Both the position numbers and the translations under genes were made by a program. The notes under the pieces are model-generated. The model was not told the DNA's origin. It saw only the letters and a program-made list of their open reading frames with translations, and searched no databases. Positions 53,414-62,106 of a DNA stretch of 64,000 nt are shown here, piece by piece. Each line of letters begins with the position of its first letter. Position 1 is the first letter of the stretch. Source of the DNA: Polaribacter septentrionalilitoris (lineage in GTDB: Bacteria > Bacteroidota > Bacteroidia > Flavobacteriales > Flavobacteriaceae); assembly GCF_009832745.1 (NCBI RefSeq), contig NZ_VRMJ01000041.1:253001-317000 (forward strand). Direction: 5' to 3'.

Positions 53414-54604
53414 ATGAAAATAGGAATGATACTAGATGCTCCTTTTCCACCTGATCCAAGGGTAGAAAATGAAGCAGTTTCTTTAGTGAATTCAGGACAT
53501 GAAGTTTTCCTTTTTTGTTTACAATATTCTAACGAGAAAAAGAGCGAAAAACTTAAAGGAATCAAAGTTAAAAGATTTACATCTAATACGTTTGAGTACA
53601 AATTATCTGCTTTAGCCTATACAATTCCTATGTATACTTGGTTGATGCAAAAAAAAATACATCAATTCATTAATTCTACAGAAGTTGAGGTTTTACATAT
53701 CCATGATATCAAGATTGCTGAAGCTGTTTTTAGAGCGAATCAAAAATTTAAATTACCAGTTGTTTTAGATTTACATGATAATCTTCCTGAGGTGATGAAA
53801 TTGTATCCTCATCTTCAAAAATTTCCGGGAAAGTATATCATTTCACCAAAAAAATGGAAAACAAAAGAAGAGGAATTCATAAAAAAAGCGAATAAAGTTA
53901 TTACAGTCTCTCCAGAATTTATAGAATCAATTAAAGAAAGAATTCCGACATCTGAAAAGAAATTGGTTTTGGTTCCGAATACAATTCGACAATCATTTTA
54001 CAAAAATTATACAATTGAGAATTCAATCTTAAAAAGGTATACAAATCAATTTGTGCTTTTGTATTTAGGAGATACACATCTAAGAAGAGGTTTGCAGACC
54101 GCAATTGCTGCAGTTAAAGTTTTAAAGGATGAAATACCAAATATAAAATTAGTTATCGTAGGTAAAAACACGACAGATACAATTTTAAAACAGCAAGTTC
54201 AAGAGTTAAATATAGAGCAGTTTGTAGATTTTGAAGGTTGGCAAAATGTTTCTTTATTTCAATCGTATATTTTATCGAGCGCAATTTGTATTTCTCCTTT
54301 ACATCGAAATTTACAACATGACGTAGCTTATGCCAATAAAATTTTTCAATATATGAGTTTTTCCAAACCACTTTTGGTGAGTGATGCAACTGCTCAAAAG
54401 AAATTGGTAACAAAGCACAAAACAGGTTTGGTTCATTTAGATAGAGATGTGAAAGATTTTGTAGCGAAAACCTTACAACTGTATCATGATAATAATTTAA
54501 GAGAAGAACTTGGTGTAAACGGAAAACAATTTATAGAAAATGAATTTTCTTGGGAACAAACTTCAAAAAAACTCCTACATTTATACGATAATCTATCTTC
54601 TTGA
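53414..54604 (+). CDS. Glycosyltransferase, GT4-like
   Basis: A 396-residue GT-B glycosyltransferase. The N-terminal acceptor domain starts with PFPPDPRVENEAVSLVNSGHEV and has LHIHDIKIAEAVFRANQ and LDLHDNLPEVMKLYP. The C-terminal donor domain has LYLGDTHLRRGLQTAIAAV, SPLHRNLQHDVAYANKIFQYM and SKPLLVSDA. It likely adds a sugar to a lipid-linked surface glycan. Its stop overlaps the TTG start of the next transferase gene by 4 bases (TTGA). Confidence 0.87.
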   Translation: MKIGMILDAPFPPDPRVENEAVSLVNSGHEVFLFCLQYSNEKKSEKLKGIKVKRFTSNTFEYKLSALAYTIPMYTWLMQKKIHQFINSTEVEVLHIHDIKIAEAVFRANQKFKLPVVLDLHDNLPEVMKLYPHLQKFPGKYIISPKKWKTKEEEFIKKANKVITVSPEFIESIKERIPTSEKKLVLVPNTIRQSFYKNYTIENSILKRYTNQFVLLYLGDTHLRRGLQTAIAAVKVLKDEIPNIKLVIVGKNTTDTILKQQVQELNIEQFVDFEGWQNVSLFQSYILSSAICISPLHRNLQHDVAYANKIFQYMSFSKPLLVSDATAQKKLVTKHKTGLVHLDRDVKDFVAKTLQLYHDNNLREELGVNGKQFIENEFSWEQTSKKLLHLYDNLSS

Positions 54605-55866
54605 AAGTATTAATTATTACATATTATTGGCCACCAGCAGGAGGCTCTGGAGTTCAGCGTTGGCTGAAGTTTGTCAAGTATTTAAGACAATTTGACATTG
54701 ATCCAATTATTTATACTGTAGAAAATCCGAATTACCCCAAAGAAGATAATTCTTTGTCATATGAGGTTCCTAAAGATATTCAAGTTTTAAAACAACCCAT
54801 TTGGGAACCAACAGATTTGCTGTTCTGGAAGAAAAAAAAATCTAGTAAAACTGGAGTATCAAATATCAATAAGGGAGGTTTGCTATCATTTATTAGAGGT
54901 AATTTTTTTATTCCAGATCCTAAAATATTTTGGGTAAAATCATCTGTAAAATTTTTAAATGATTACATAAGGAATCATAAGATTGATACCGTAATTTCTA
55001 CAGGACCACCACATAGTATGCATTTAATTGCTCAAAAATTACATCAAAAAAATGATGTAAAATGGATTGCAGATTTTAGAGATCCATGGTCTGATTTGTA
55101 TTATGCAAATGATTTTAATCAACTTAGTTTTGCCAAAAAGAAAAATCAAAAATTAGAAAAATTTGTTTTACAAAATGCAGATTGCATCCTTACAGTTAGC
55201 AAAACTTTAAAAAATGATTTTTCAAAAAATGCAAGTAGAGTAGAGGTAATTACTAATGGTTTTGATGAAGAAGTTTTGCAAACTAAAGAGATAAATTTAG
55301 ATAAAAAATTCTCGATTTCTTATATCGGTTTGTTGCCAAAACAAAGTAATCCAAAGGCTTTATTTTCTGTGTTACAAGAAATTTGTGAAGAGAATAATGA
55401 GTTTAAAAATGATTTGCAGCTTAATTTTATAGGTGATATTTCTGATGAAGTAAAAGCAGAAATTAATTTGAATTCATTAGAGAATAATACCAAATTTGTT
55501 GGGTATGTCTCGCATCAAAAAGCAATTGAATATCAAAAAAAAGCACAAGTATTATTATTATTGATTCCTAATGTAAAAAAATCAGAAGGGATTTTAACAG
55601 GTAAATTATTCGAATATTTAACGGCTCAAAGGCCAATTTTGGCTGTTGGACCATCCAAAGGAGATTTATCAGAAATTTTAAAAGAGACTAATGCAGGAAA
55701 TGTTATCGATTTTGAAGATAAAGAAATGTTAAAGTCAGAAATTCTGGCGCTATATCAACAATATAAAAAAGATAGTTTAGTTGTTACCTCTAAGAATATT
55801 TACAAATATCATCGTAAAGAATTGACAAAACAATTGGCTTCAATAATTAAAAGTTTACATTCGTAA
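54601..55866 (+). CDS. Glycosyltransferase, GT4-like
   Basis: A 421-residue GT-B enzyme that begins with TTG at 54601: MKVLIITYYWPPAGGSGVQRW is the standard start of this family, and no ATG exists before the conserved region. Acceptor-domain pattern: WIADFRDPWSDLYYAND. Donor-domain pattern: ISYIGLLPKQSNPKALF and GILTGKLFEYLTAQRPILAVGP. It should act with the upstream transferase on the same glycan. The flippase gene starts 1 base after its stop. Confidence 0.88.
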   Translation: MKVLIITYYWPPAGGSGVQRWLKFVKYLRQFDIDPIIYTVENPNYPKEDNSLSYEVPKDIQVLKQPIWEPTDLLFWKKKKSSKTGVSNINKGGLLSFIRGNFFIPDPKIFWVKSSVKFLNDYIRNHKIDTVISTGPPHSMHLIAQKLHQKNDVKWIADFRDPWSDLYYANDFNQLSFAKKKNQKLEKFVLQNADCILTVSKTLKNDFSKNASRVEVITNGFDEEVLQTKEINLDKKFSISYIGLLPKQSNPKALFSVLQEICEENNEFKNDLQLNFIGDISDEVKAEINLNSLENNTKFVGYVSHQKAIEYQKKAQVLLLLIPNVKKSEGILTGKLFEYLTAQRPILAVGPSKGDLSEILKETNAGNVIDFEDKEMLKSEILALYQQYKKDSLVVTSKNIYKYHRKELTKQLASIIKSLHS

Positions 55867-55867
55867 A

Positions 55868-57358
55868 ATGGGAATTGTACTAAAACAGTCTTTTAGAAAT
55901 ACAGTCATTATTTATGGTGCTTTTTTAATTGGAGGTATCAATACCATTGTATTTTACCCAAGAATTTTAGAATCAGAATTTTACGGGATGGTTACTTTTT
56001 TGTTATCAGCTTCTAACTTAATAATGCCATTAACTGCATTCGGAATTCAATACACCATCGTTAAGTTTTTTTCATCTTATAAAACTAAAGAAGAAAAAGA
56101 TAAGTTTTTATCCTCAGTTATTTTTCTACCACTTTTTATAGCATTGCCTCTTGGTTTTCTTTGGGATCATGCGCACGATTGGATTATGAGTAGAGTTACA
56201 GAAGAGAATCAAATTATAGAAGATTATACCTTTTCTATTTATTTGATAGCCATTGCTTGTGCGTATTTTGAGTTGTTTTATTCTTGGACAAAAGTTCAGT
56301 TACAAACTGTTTTTGGCAATGTCTTAAAAGAACTGTGGAATCGGGTTTTTGTGATGATTTTATTACTGGCAGTATTTTTCGGATTTATAACAAAACCAGA
56401 GTTTATCTTATACTTAACAGGAGCTTATTTATTAAGAGTTCTAGTAATGATGAGCTATGCATTTTACATGTATTTGCCTAAGTTCTATTTTAAATTACCA
56501 GAGAATTACATAGAAATTTTTAAATACTCATTATACATTATTTTAGCAGGAAGTGCAGGAGCTATTTTATTAGATATTGATAAAATTATGATTCCAGGAA
56601 AAGACACAATTGAGAAAGCTGCCTATTATTCTGTAGCGGTTTTTATAGGGTCTTTTATTGAAGCGCCAAGTAGAGCAATGACTCAAATTTTACAACCTTT
56701 AACCTCAAAATCTTTAAATGATTTTAATAATAAAGAAGTAGAAAACCTCTATAAAAAGAGTTCTATTAATTTATTTTTAGTTGGAGGTTTGTTCTTTTTA
56801 TTAGTGAATTGTGGTGTTAGTGAGTTGTTTAAAATAATGCCTGATAAAGGATACGCTGGAGGAGAATGGGTGGTTTTAATGATTTCTGCAGCTAAACTAT
56901 ACACGATGTTTTTAGGAAGTAATGGAGCAATAATTAGCAATTCTAAATTCTATAAAATTACATTGCCTTTAGCAGTTGGAATGTCTTTATCTGTTTACCT
57001 TTTAAACAAACTGTTCTATTTTAATTTAAACTTTGGTACAGATGGGTTGGCTTTAGCAACATTGATTACAATTCTGTCTTTTAATACTGTAAAACTGTGG
57101 TTTGTGCATCATAAATTTAAAATAACTCCTTTTACCCCAAAATCATTAAAAATGTTTTTTGTTTTATTGGTTTTGTTCTTGAGTTTTTATTTTTGGGATT
57201 TTAATTTACCAAGTATTGAAATTGCCAAGTTTTCGATAACACCCATATTAAATATTGTTTTAAAAAGTTGTATTATACTTGTCTTGTATGTTTATTTGGT
57301 GTTGAAATTAAAAATCTCAAATGAATTTGATGTGCTTTTAAAACGATTTTATAAATAA
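55868..57358 (+). CDS. Polysaccharide flippase (Wzx/MATE-like, oligosaccharide exporter)
   Basis: A 496-residue membrane protein with about 12-14 hydrophobic segments, starting with VIIYGAFLIGGINTIVFYPRIL and including YSLYIILAGSAGAILLDIDKIMI and YYSVAVFIGSFIEAPSRAM. The layout matches lipopolysaccharide/O-antigen flippases that move lipid-linked glycans across the inner membrane. It ends the cluster begun by DUF4834. Its stop overlaps that of the convergent DUF6122 gene by 10 bases. Confidence 0.87.
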   Translation: MGIVLKQSFRNTVIIYGAFLIGGINTIVFYPRILESEFYGMVTFLLSASNLIMPLTAFGIQYTIVKFFSSYKTKEEKDKFLSSVIFLPLFIALPLGFLWDHAHDWIMSRVTEENQIIEDYTFSIYLIAIACAYFELFYSWTKVQLQTVFGNVLKELWNRVFVMILLLAVFFGFITKPEFILYLTGAYLLRVLVMMSYAFYMYLPKFYFKLPENYIEIFKYSLYIILAGSAGAILLDIDKIMIPGKDTIEKAAYYSVAVFIGSFIEAPSRAMTQILQPLTSKSLNDFNNKEVENLYKKSSINLFLVGGLFFLLVNCGVSELFKIMPDKGYAGGEWVVLMISAAKLYTMFLGSNGAIISNSKFYKITLPLAVGMSLSVYLLNKLFYFNLNFGTDGLALATLITILSFNTVKLWFVHHKFKITPFTPKSLKMFFVLLVLFLSFYFWDFNLPSIEIAKFSITPILNIVLKSCIILVLYVYLVLKLKISNEFDVLLKRFYK

Positions 57359-57657
57359 CAATCTATAAAATCAGTTAGCATATGAAAAAGCAAAGCGAAA
57401 CATAATATTCTTGTTTTTTTAAAGAACAATCCTATAAAATAAATCGCGATTGCAATGTAAGAATGCAATGGGTGAAAATTAATACTACATCTATTTTTAT
57501 CAAAAATTGGGTTTGCCAATAAATGATCTAAATCTACTAACATCGAGAGTAAAAAAATTAAATAAACGGTTTTCCACTGCTTTCTAAAGAATAGAAAAGC
57601 GATAAAAAAAGGGACTACAAAATGAAGTCCATAATGTATAAAAAACTTAAAATTCAT
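57349..57657 (-). CDS. DUF6122-family small membrane protein
   Basis: About 102 residues with three or four hydrophobic segments and a histidine/aspartate-rich pattern: IHYGLHFVVPFFIAFLFF, LVDLDHLLANPIFDKNRCSINFHPLHS and FHMLTDFIDCYL. The DxDH and H..H elements could bind a metal, as in YdjM/phospholipase-like membrane hydrolases, but no reaction is known. The start is ATG at 57657; the longer frame up to 57741 runs through a hairpin and is rejected. That hairpin is only 9 bases before the start codon. Confidence 0.72.
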   Translation of the reverse strand: MNFKFFIHYGLHFVVPFFIAFLFFRKQWKTVYLIFLLSMLVDLDHLLANPIFDKNRCSINFHPLHSYIAIAIYFIGLFFKKTRILCFALLFHMLTDFIDCYL

Positions 57658-57665
57658 AAAATAAA

Positions 57666-57691
57666 AAAGGCTTATTAAAAAATAAGCCTTT
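57666..57691 (-). terminator. Hairpin terminator between the Crp/Fnr gene and DUF6122
   Basis: A perfect 11-base-pair stem (57666-57676 and 57681-57691, arm AAAGGCTTATT) followed on the minus strand by a T run that ends just before the DUF6122 ATG. It may terminate the Crp/Fnr transcript or attenuate read-through into DUF6122. Confidence 0.65.
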
Positions 57692-57767
57692 ATTAAAATT
57701 GTTAGATTAACAATAAATTGGGGGAAATAATATGAATTCAAAAATACAACTTTATCTTTATTATCGT

Positions 57768-57783
57768 ATTAACATATGTTAAT
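57768..57783. promoter_or_regulatory. 16-base perfect palindrome downstream of the Crp/Fnr gene
   Basis: ATTAACATATGTTAAT, 8 bases past the Crp/Fnr stop codon and upstream of the DUF6122 hairpin. It could be an operator for DUF6122; no known consensus (Crp or Fnr) matches. Confidence 0.3.
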
Positions 57784-57791
57784 AGGTTTGA

Positions 57792-58367
57792 TTATTTTGA
57801 ATAAATTTCTTTACGTATTCTGCTCAACTGAACAGGAGTAATATTTAGGTAAGAAGCAATGTGATATTGTGGTATTAAGTGCTCAATATCAGGTATTTGT
57901 TTTTTTAGCTTTAAATATCGTTCTGTAGCGTTTAATACAGAAAGGTCATAGATTTTAGACTCTAGCGTAAGAAATATGTATTCTAAGATAGTAGAATATA
58001 AGTTAGAGATCGCTTTATCTTCTTTAGTAAGTTTCTTAAATTTATTGAAATTGATTGAATACACTTTACATTCTGTTAAACAATCATAAGATAATCTAGA
58101 GGGTTTATTTAGTATTAAAGCACCTAATGCACCTGTTGTTTTAACTGGAATGAATAGGTTTCTAATATATTCTTTTCCTTTTTCATCAGTGAAAAACGAA
58201 CGAATAACTCCTGATTTTAAAACATAAACATCACTAGGAATCTCTCCTAATTTGGCAATAGAGTCCCCTTTTTTAAATTCCTTGTAGCTTATTATAGTTA
58301 ATAACTTCTCAATAGATACATCAGGAGTTTTTTCAATGCTATTAATAAAATCAGTTAAAAATTTCAT
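57792..58367 (-). CDS. Crp/Fnr-family transcriptional regulator
   Basis: A 191-residue regulator. A cyclic-nucleotide-binding-type beta roll covers about residues 25-115 (FKKGDSIAKLGEIPSDVYVLKSGVIRSF). A C-terminal helix-turn-helix is seen in ATERYLKLKKQIPDIEHLIPQYHIASYLNITPVQLSRIRKEIYSK (residues 147-191, shown only in part by family comparison: IASYLNITPVQLSRIRK). No Fnr-type cysteine cluster is visible. A 17-base palindrome lies 13 bases upstream of the start, consistent with autoregulation. Confidence 0.87.
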   Translation of the reverse strand: MKFLTDFINSIEKTPDVSIEKLLTIISYKEFKKGDSIAKLGEIPSDVYVLKSGVIRSFFTDEKGKEYIRNLFIPVKTTGALGALILNKPSRLSYDCLTECKVYSINFNKFKKLTKEDKAISNLYSTILEYIFLTLESKIYDLSVLNATERYLKLKKQIPDIEHLIPQYHIASYLNITPVQLSRIRKEIYSK

Positions 58368-58379
58368 GTTTAAAATGAG

Positions 58380-58396
58380 ACATTAATCATTAATGT
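58380..58396. promoter_or_regulatory. 17-base palindrome upstream of the Crp/Fnr gene
   Basis: ACATTAATCATTAATGT, symmetric around the central C at 58388, 13 bases before the start codon at 58367. Candidate autoregulatory operator. Confidence 0.4.
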
Positions 58397-58425
58397 TTAT
58401 CTGACTTAAAGTTAGTGTTTTTTTA

Positions 58426-59025
58426 TTAAAGGTAGCTAATCGTATTAGGTCCTTCCATAAAAAGAAGATCTAAAATGGATAAATTTGGAAGAAATCCATG
58501 TTTGTCATCAAACATTTGAATGTATTTGCCTACCAATTTCTCAGGTTGATTTTTAACAGAAGCTAAATCTCTATAATCATTGTTTACTTCTAGATGATAT
58601 TCTTTGGTTTTTGAATAGTCTTGATTGATCTGAAGTGCATCAGTAACAAACAAAAAAGTATCAATATTTACATCTTGTAAATACTTGTATTTTTTTGTAA
58701 ATATTGGTAGTAAATCGTCTTCATAAAACTCATAAAAAGGAGATGTTCTGTATGCGGTTTGTAAAGATTTTAAATGATGATCTTGCCAAGAAACATTGTT
58801 TTCAACCAACATATCTTTGGTTTTTTTTCTAGAAGAAACTTCTTTACTGCCATCTTTTACAGGAATGTTAAGCAATTGTTTTCCGTTAGAATTAAAAATA
58901 TAACATCTATTTCTATAGCTCTGTTTCTGAAAATTATCTTCCATTTCAAAAACAATAGCATCCGATTTTACAATCTCAGAATATTGTGAAATAGGAGAGA
59001 AGTACGTAGGAATAAATACAGACAA
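58426..59025 (-). CDS. WbqC-family protein
   Basis: About 199 residues: SVFIPTYFSPISQYSEIVKSD at the start, then FQKQSYRNRCYI, SWQDHHLKSLQTAYRTSPFYE and FLPNLSILDLLFMEGPNTI, all typical of WbqC-like proteins found near surface-polysaccharide or envelope genes. The biochemical role is unknown. I chose TTG at 59025, which lies 4 bases past the lepB stop and leads straight into the conserved start; an upstream ATG at 59076 would overlap lepB by 47 bases. Confidence 0.8.
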   Translation of the reverse strand: MSVFIPTYFSPISQYSEIVKSDAIVFEMEDNFQKQSYRNRCYIFNSNGKQLLNIPVKDGSKEVSSRKKTKDMLVENNVSWQDHHLKSLQTAYRTSPFYEFYEDDLLPIFTKKYKYLQDVNIDTFLFVTDALQINQDYSKTKEYHLEVNNDYRDLASVKNQPEKLVGKYIQMFDDKHGFLPNLSILDLLFMEGPNTISYL

Positions 59026-59029
59026 GATT

Positions 59030-60733
59030 TTATTTTTTTGCTTGTTTTTTCTTTCCTTTAAAGAAACTATAACCAATGTAGATTGCTATCAAAGCAAATA
59101 CTAAATAACGATAAGAAACAGGTTCTCCATCTCCATGAACAGTGGTAAACATTCTGTCCCAACGAATTGATTTTAGTTTAGCGCCAAAAGAAGGTGCATT
59201 AGCATCCCAACTAAACCATACCATTACAGGTTTTCCAAGAACATGATCAAAAGGAACATAACCCCAGTAACGAGCATCTAAAGAATTGTGTCTGTTGTCT
59301 CCTATTAAATAAAAATAATCTTGTTTAAATGTGTAAGAATCTACTTTTTCTCCGTTAATGAAAATGTTTTCACCTACAACCTGCAAATCATTATTCTCAT
59401 AATTTTTGATAATCTGCTCATAAAAAGGCAATGATTTAGAGTCTAATTTTACAGTTGTTCCAGCTTCTGGAATGTAGATAGGTCCAAAGTTATCTTGACT
59501 CCAACCTAGCTCTTTAACATGAGGAAAAATAGCATTATCAGCATCATGATTAATTTTGGTCACAGAGGATGTTAATGGGGATTTTTGTAAGCGAATAACT
59601 TCTTCTGCTGTTAAATTAATATTTATTTTATTAGAAACTGATTGCATTTTTAATCGTCTTGCAAAATCAGGATTTACCCCTCCAGCAACTTCTGTATATA
59701 AAGAATCAGCACCAATTTTTGTCAAACTTCCATTTTCTTTAATAGCTTCTTGAACTTTAGGATTTGTCCAGTATTCGGTTAAGATTTTATAAACAAAAGT
59801 ACGTTCTTTATCAATTAAAAATTTGGGATATGTACTTTGACTAATTGGTTTTTTGGCCTCGTACGTATAATAAAATTGTAATTTAGCTCTGTCTGGTAAA
59901 ATGTTTTTCTTACCGTTGATGTAGAAATATCCATCTCTCATTTCTAAAGAATCCCCAGCGATACCAACACAACGTTTTACATAGTTGGTTTTCTTGTCAA
60001 CAGGTTTGTAGGTAAATTTTCCAGAAGTATCTCCCCACATTGTTGCCAATGTATCTGCAGGCCAATTGAAACAAACAATATCGTTGTTTTTTATTTTTTG
60101 TAAACCAGGAAGTCTAGTATATGGTAATTGAGGTTTTTTTAAGTAAGAAGCACTACCAGTAAAAGGTAAAGAATCATGTACCATTGGTGCAGCAATTACT
60201 GTTGATGGAACTCTAGCTCCATAATGAAATTTACTCACAAATAAATAATCACCAACCAATAAAGATTTTTCTAAAGATGATGTTGGTATGGTAAAAGGTT
60301 GCATAAAGTAAGTATGCACTAAAGTTGCAGCAATAATTGCAAATGCAATAGAACTTACCCATTCACCAAGTTCAGATTGAGGTTTTAAACTTCTATCAGT
60401 ATTGTAGTCAGGATTTGTAGCATAATTGATATAATAAATATACAGACCTAAAGTAAGAATTACCAAGGCAGAATCAATTTTACTTTTAAATCCAAAACTT
60501 CTAATGGTTTCAATCCAAATAACAGGAAACATCAACAAGTTTACTATTGGTATAAAAAGTAGAATAATCCACCATTTTGGACGCTTTATAATGTTCATTA
60601 AAACAACTCCGTTATAAATAGGAATTGCAGCTTCCCAGGCTTTTCTACCTGCTTTTATGTATAGTTTCCAAGTTCCTAAAAAGTGAATTACTTGAATTGC
60701 TAAAAAGAAAATAAACCATTCTGTAAATGTCAT
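59030..60733 (-). CDS. lepB: Signal peptidase I, long Bacteroidota form
   Basis: A 567-residue membrane protease that removes signal peptides from exported proteins. Three or four N-terminal hydrophobic segments precede the catalytic domain. The serine lies in IPTSSLEKSLLVGDYLFVSK (near residue 149), the lysine in NYVKRCVGIAGDSLEM (near residue 253), and the C-terminal box IGDNRHNSLDARYWGYVP is present. A roughly 180-residue insertion separates the lysine box from the C-terminal box, which accounts for the length compared with about 320 residues in E. coli; this is usual for Bacteroidota. Confidence 0.95.
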   Translation of the reverse strand: MTFTEWFIFFLAIQVIHFLGTWKLYIKAGRKAWEAAIPIYNGVVLMNIIKRPKWWIILLFIPIVNLLMFPVIWIETIRSFGFKSKIDSALVILTLGLYIYYINYATNPDYNTDRSLKPQSELGEWVSSIAFAIIAATLVHTYFMQPFTIPTSSLEKSLLVGDYLFVSKFHYGARVPSTVIAAPMVHDSLPFTGSASYLKKPQLPYTRLPGLQKIKNNDIVCFNWPADTLATMWGDTSGKFTYKPVDKKTNYVKRCVGIAGDSLEMRDGYFYINGKKNILPDRAKLQFYYTYEAKKPISQSTYPKFLIDKERTFVYKILTEYWTNPKVQEAIKENGSLTKIGADSLYTEVAGGVNPDFARRLKMQSVSNKININLTAEEVIRLQKSPLTSSVTKINHDADNAIFPHVKELGWSQDNFGPIYIPEAGTTVKLDSKSLPFYEQIIKNYENNDLQVVGENIFINGEKVDSYTFKQDYFYLIGDNRHNSLDARYWGYVPFDHVLGKPVMVWFSWDANAPSFGAKLKSIRWDRMFTTVHGDGEPVSYRYLVFALIAIYIGYSFFKGKKKQAKK

Positions 60734-60809
60734 AATTGTATACTTTGAACTCTCTAAAGAGAATATTTTTAATTTTATTAGGCGAGAAAAAACCTATTTG
60801 TTACAGCTT

Positions 60810-61511
60810 TTAACGGATGTTTAACACATCTTTCATAGAGAAAACTCCTTCCTTACCAATAATCCATTCTGCTGCAACTACAGCACCTAAAGCAAAGCCT
60901 TTTCTATTGTGTGCTGTGTGTTTAATTTCTATAGAATCTACTTCAGAATCATACCAAACAGTGTGAGTTCCAGGAACATCAGGTATTCTTTTTGCTACAA
61001 TGGGTATTTCTTCGTTAGACGCTTTATCACCCAATTTCCAGGTTTCTTTAACAGTGTTTTCAATAATACCTTCTGCAAGTGTAATTGCTGTTCCGCTTGG
61101 AGCATCTAACTTTTTTGTATGATGAATTTCTTCCATAGAAATATTGTAATCTTCTAGGTTGCTCATCATTTTTGCCAATTGTTTGTTGAGTTCAAAAAAG
61201 ATGTTAACTCCTAAGCTATAGTTAGAAGCATATATAAAAGCACCTTTATTTTCTTTACAAGTAGTAACAGCAGCATCATATTTATCTAACCAACCTGTAG
61301 TGCCTGAAATAACAGGAACATTATTCTTTAAACAGTTTGTAATGTTATCAAAAGCAGATGAGGGAACACTAAAATCAATAGCAACATCAGCTAATGTTAT
61401 ATCAATTTCATCATCTACATCTTTTCGAATTACAATTTCATGTCCTCGTGATAAAGCTATTTTTTCAATCTCTTTACCCATTCTTCCATAGCCTAATAAT
61501 GCAATTTTCAT
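60810..61511 (-). CDS. dapB: 4-hydroxy-tetrahydrodipicolinate reductase
   Basis: A 233-residue NAD(P)H-dependent enzyme of the diaminopimelate/lysine pathway. The Rossmann loop is GYGRMGKEIEKI (residues 7-18). The catalytic region EIHHTKKLDAPSGTAITLAE contains the HH-x-x-K pattern near residues 128-147. It is slightly shorter than the E. coli enzyme. It is 1 base after the DUF5683 gene, in the conserved run from parA to lepB. Confidence 0.95.
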   Translation of the reverse strand: MKIALLGYGRMGKEIEKIALSRGHEIVIRKDVDDEIDITLADVAIDFSVPSSAFDNITNCLKNNVPVISGTTGWLDKYDAAVTTCKENKGAFIYASNYSLGVNIFFELNKQLAKMMSNLEDYNISMEEIHHTKKLDAPSGTAITLAEGIIENTVKETWKLGDKASNEEIPIVAKRIPDVPGTHTVWYDSEVDSIEIKHTAHNRKGFALGAVVAAEWIIGKEGVFSMKDVLNIR

Positions 61512-61512
61512 T

Positions 61513-62106
61513 TTAAAAATTATATTTTAATGTTAATCCTATTTTTGGAGCATCAAATTGAATAGGATCATTAATAAATGTTGGTTTAAAAGACAAGTTG
61601 TCATCTGTGTTAAACTGCAATAAATGGGCGTTTACACTAGCTTCTACAATTTGTAATACGTATAAAATTACAGTTGTTAGTAATGACAAATCTCTATTTT
61701 CTCTCAATTGTTCTTGAGCTCTTTCTAATGTTTCTGAGGATACAGATTCATTTCCTGCATTATCAGTAAATTCATCTTGTAAACCTATTTCTCTTAATTT
61801 ATATGCAGTTCTAAACCTTTTATATTCAGAGTTGTTTTGTAAATAATAGTAAATACTTGTTCCTAAAGCCCCCCAAACTATAGGAGCTTTCCAGTATTTT
61901 TTATTGTAAACTTGTCCCATTCCAGGAAAAATAGCAGAATAAAATGCAGCCTTAGAAGGTGCTAAAGGATTGTATAAGCCTTTTTTATTTTTCATAAACC
62001 TACCTTTAATTTTCACATCTTTAACTTCAACAGAGTCCTTTTGGGCGAGAAGAGATGCAGAGAAAAAAGCAAGAATTAAAACGAGTATGATTTTTTTTAA
62101 AAACAC
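61513..62106 (-). CDS. DUF5683 protein
   Basis: A 197-residue exported or membrane-associated protein: signal-like N-terminus ending LLAQ, then LAPSKAAFYSAIFPGMGQVYNKKYWKAPIVWGALG, a pattern of the DUF5683 family (shown here in part: PGMGQVYNKKYWK), a middle charged helix and a C-terminal strand-rich end (IGLTLKYNF). It is always found between parB and dapB in flavobacteria. The function is unknown. Confidence 0.82.
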   Translation of the reverse strand: MFLKKIILVLILAFFSASLLAQKDSVEVKDVKIKGRFMKNKKGLYNPLAPSKAAFYSAIFPGMGQVYNKKYWKAPIVWGALGTSIYYYLQNNSEYKRFRTAYKLREIGLQDEFTDNAGNESVSSETLERAQEQLRENRDLSLLTTVILYVLQIVEASVNAHLLQFNTDDNLSFKPTFINDPIQFDAPKIGLTLKYNF

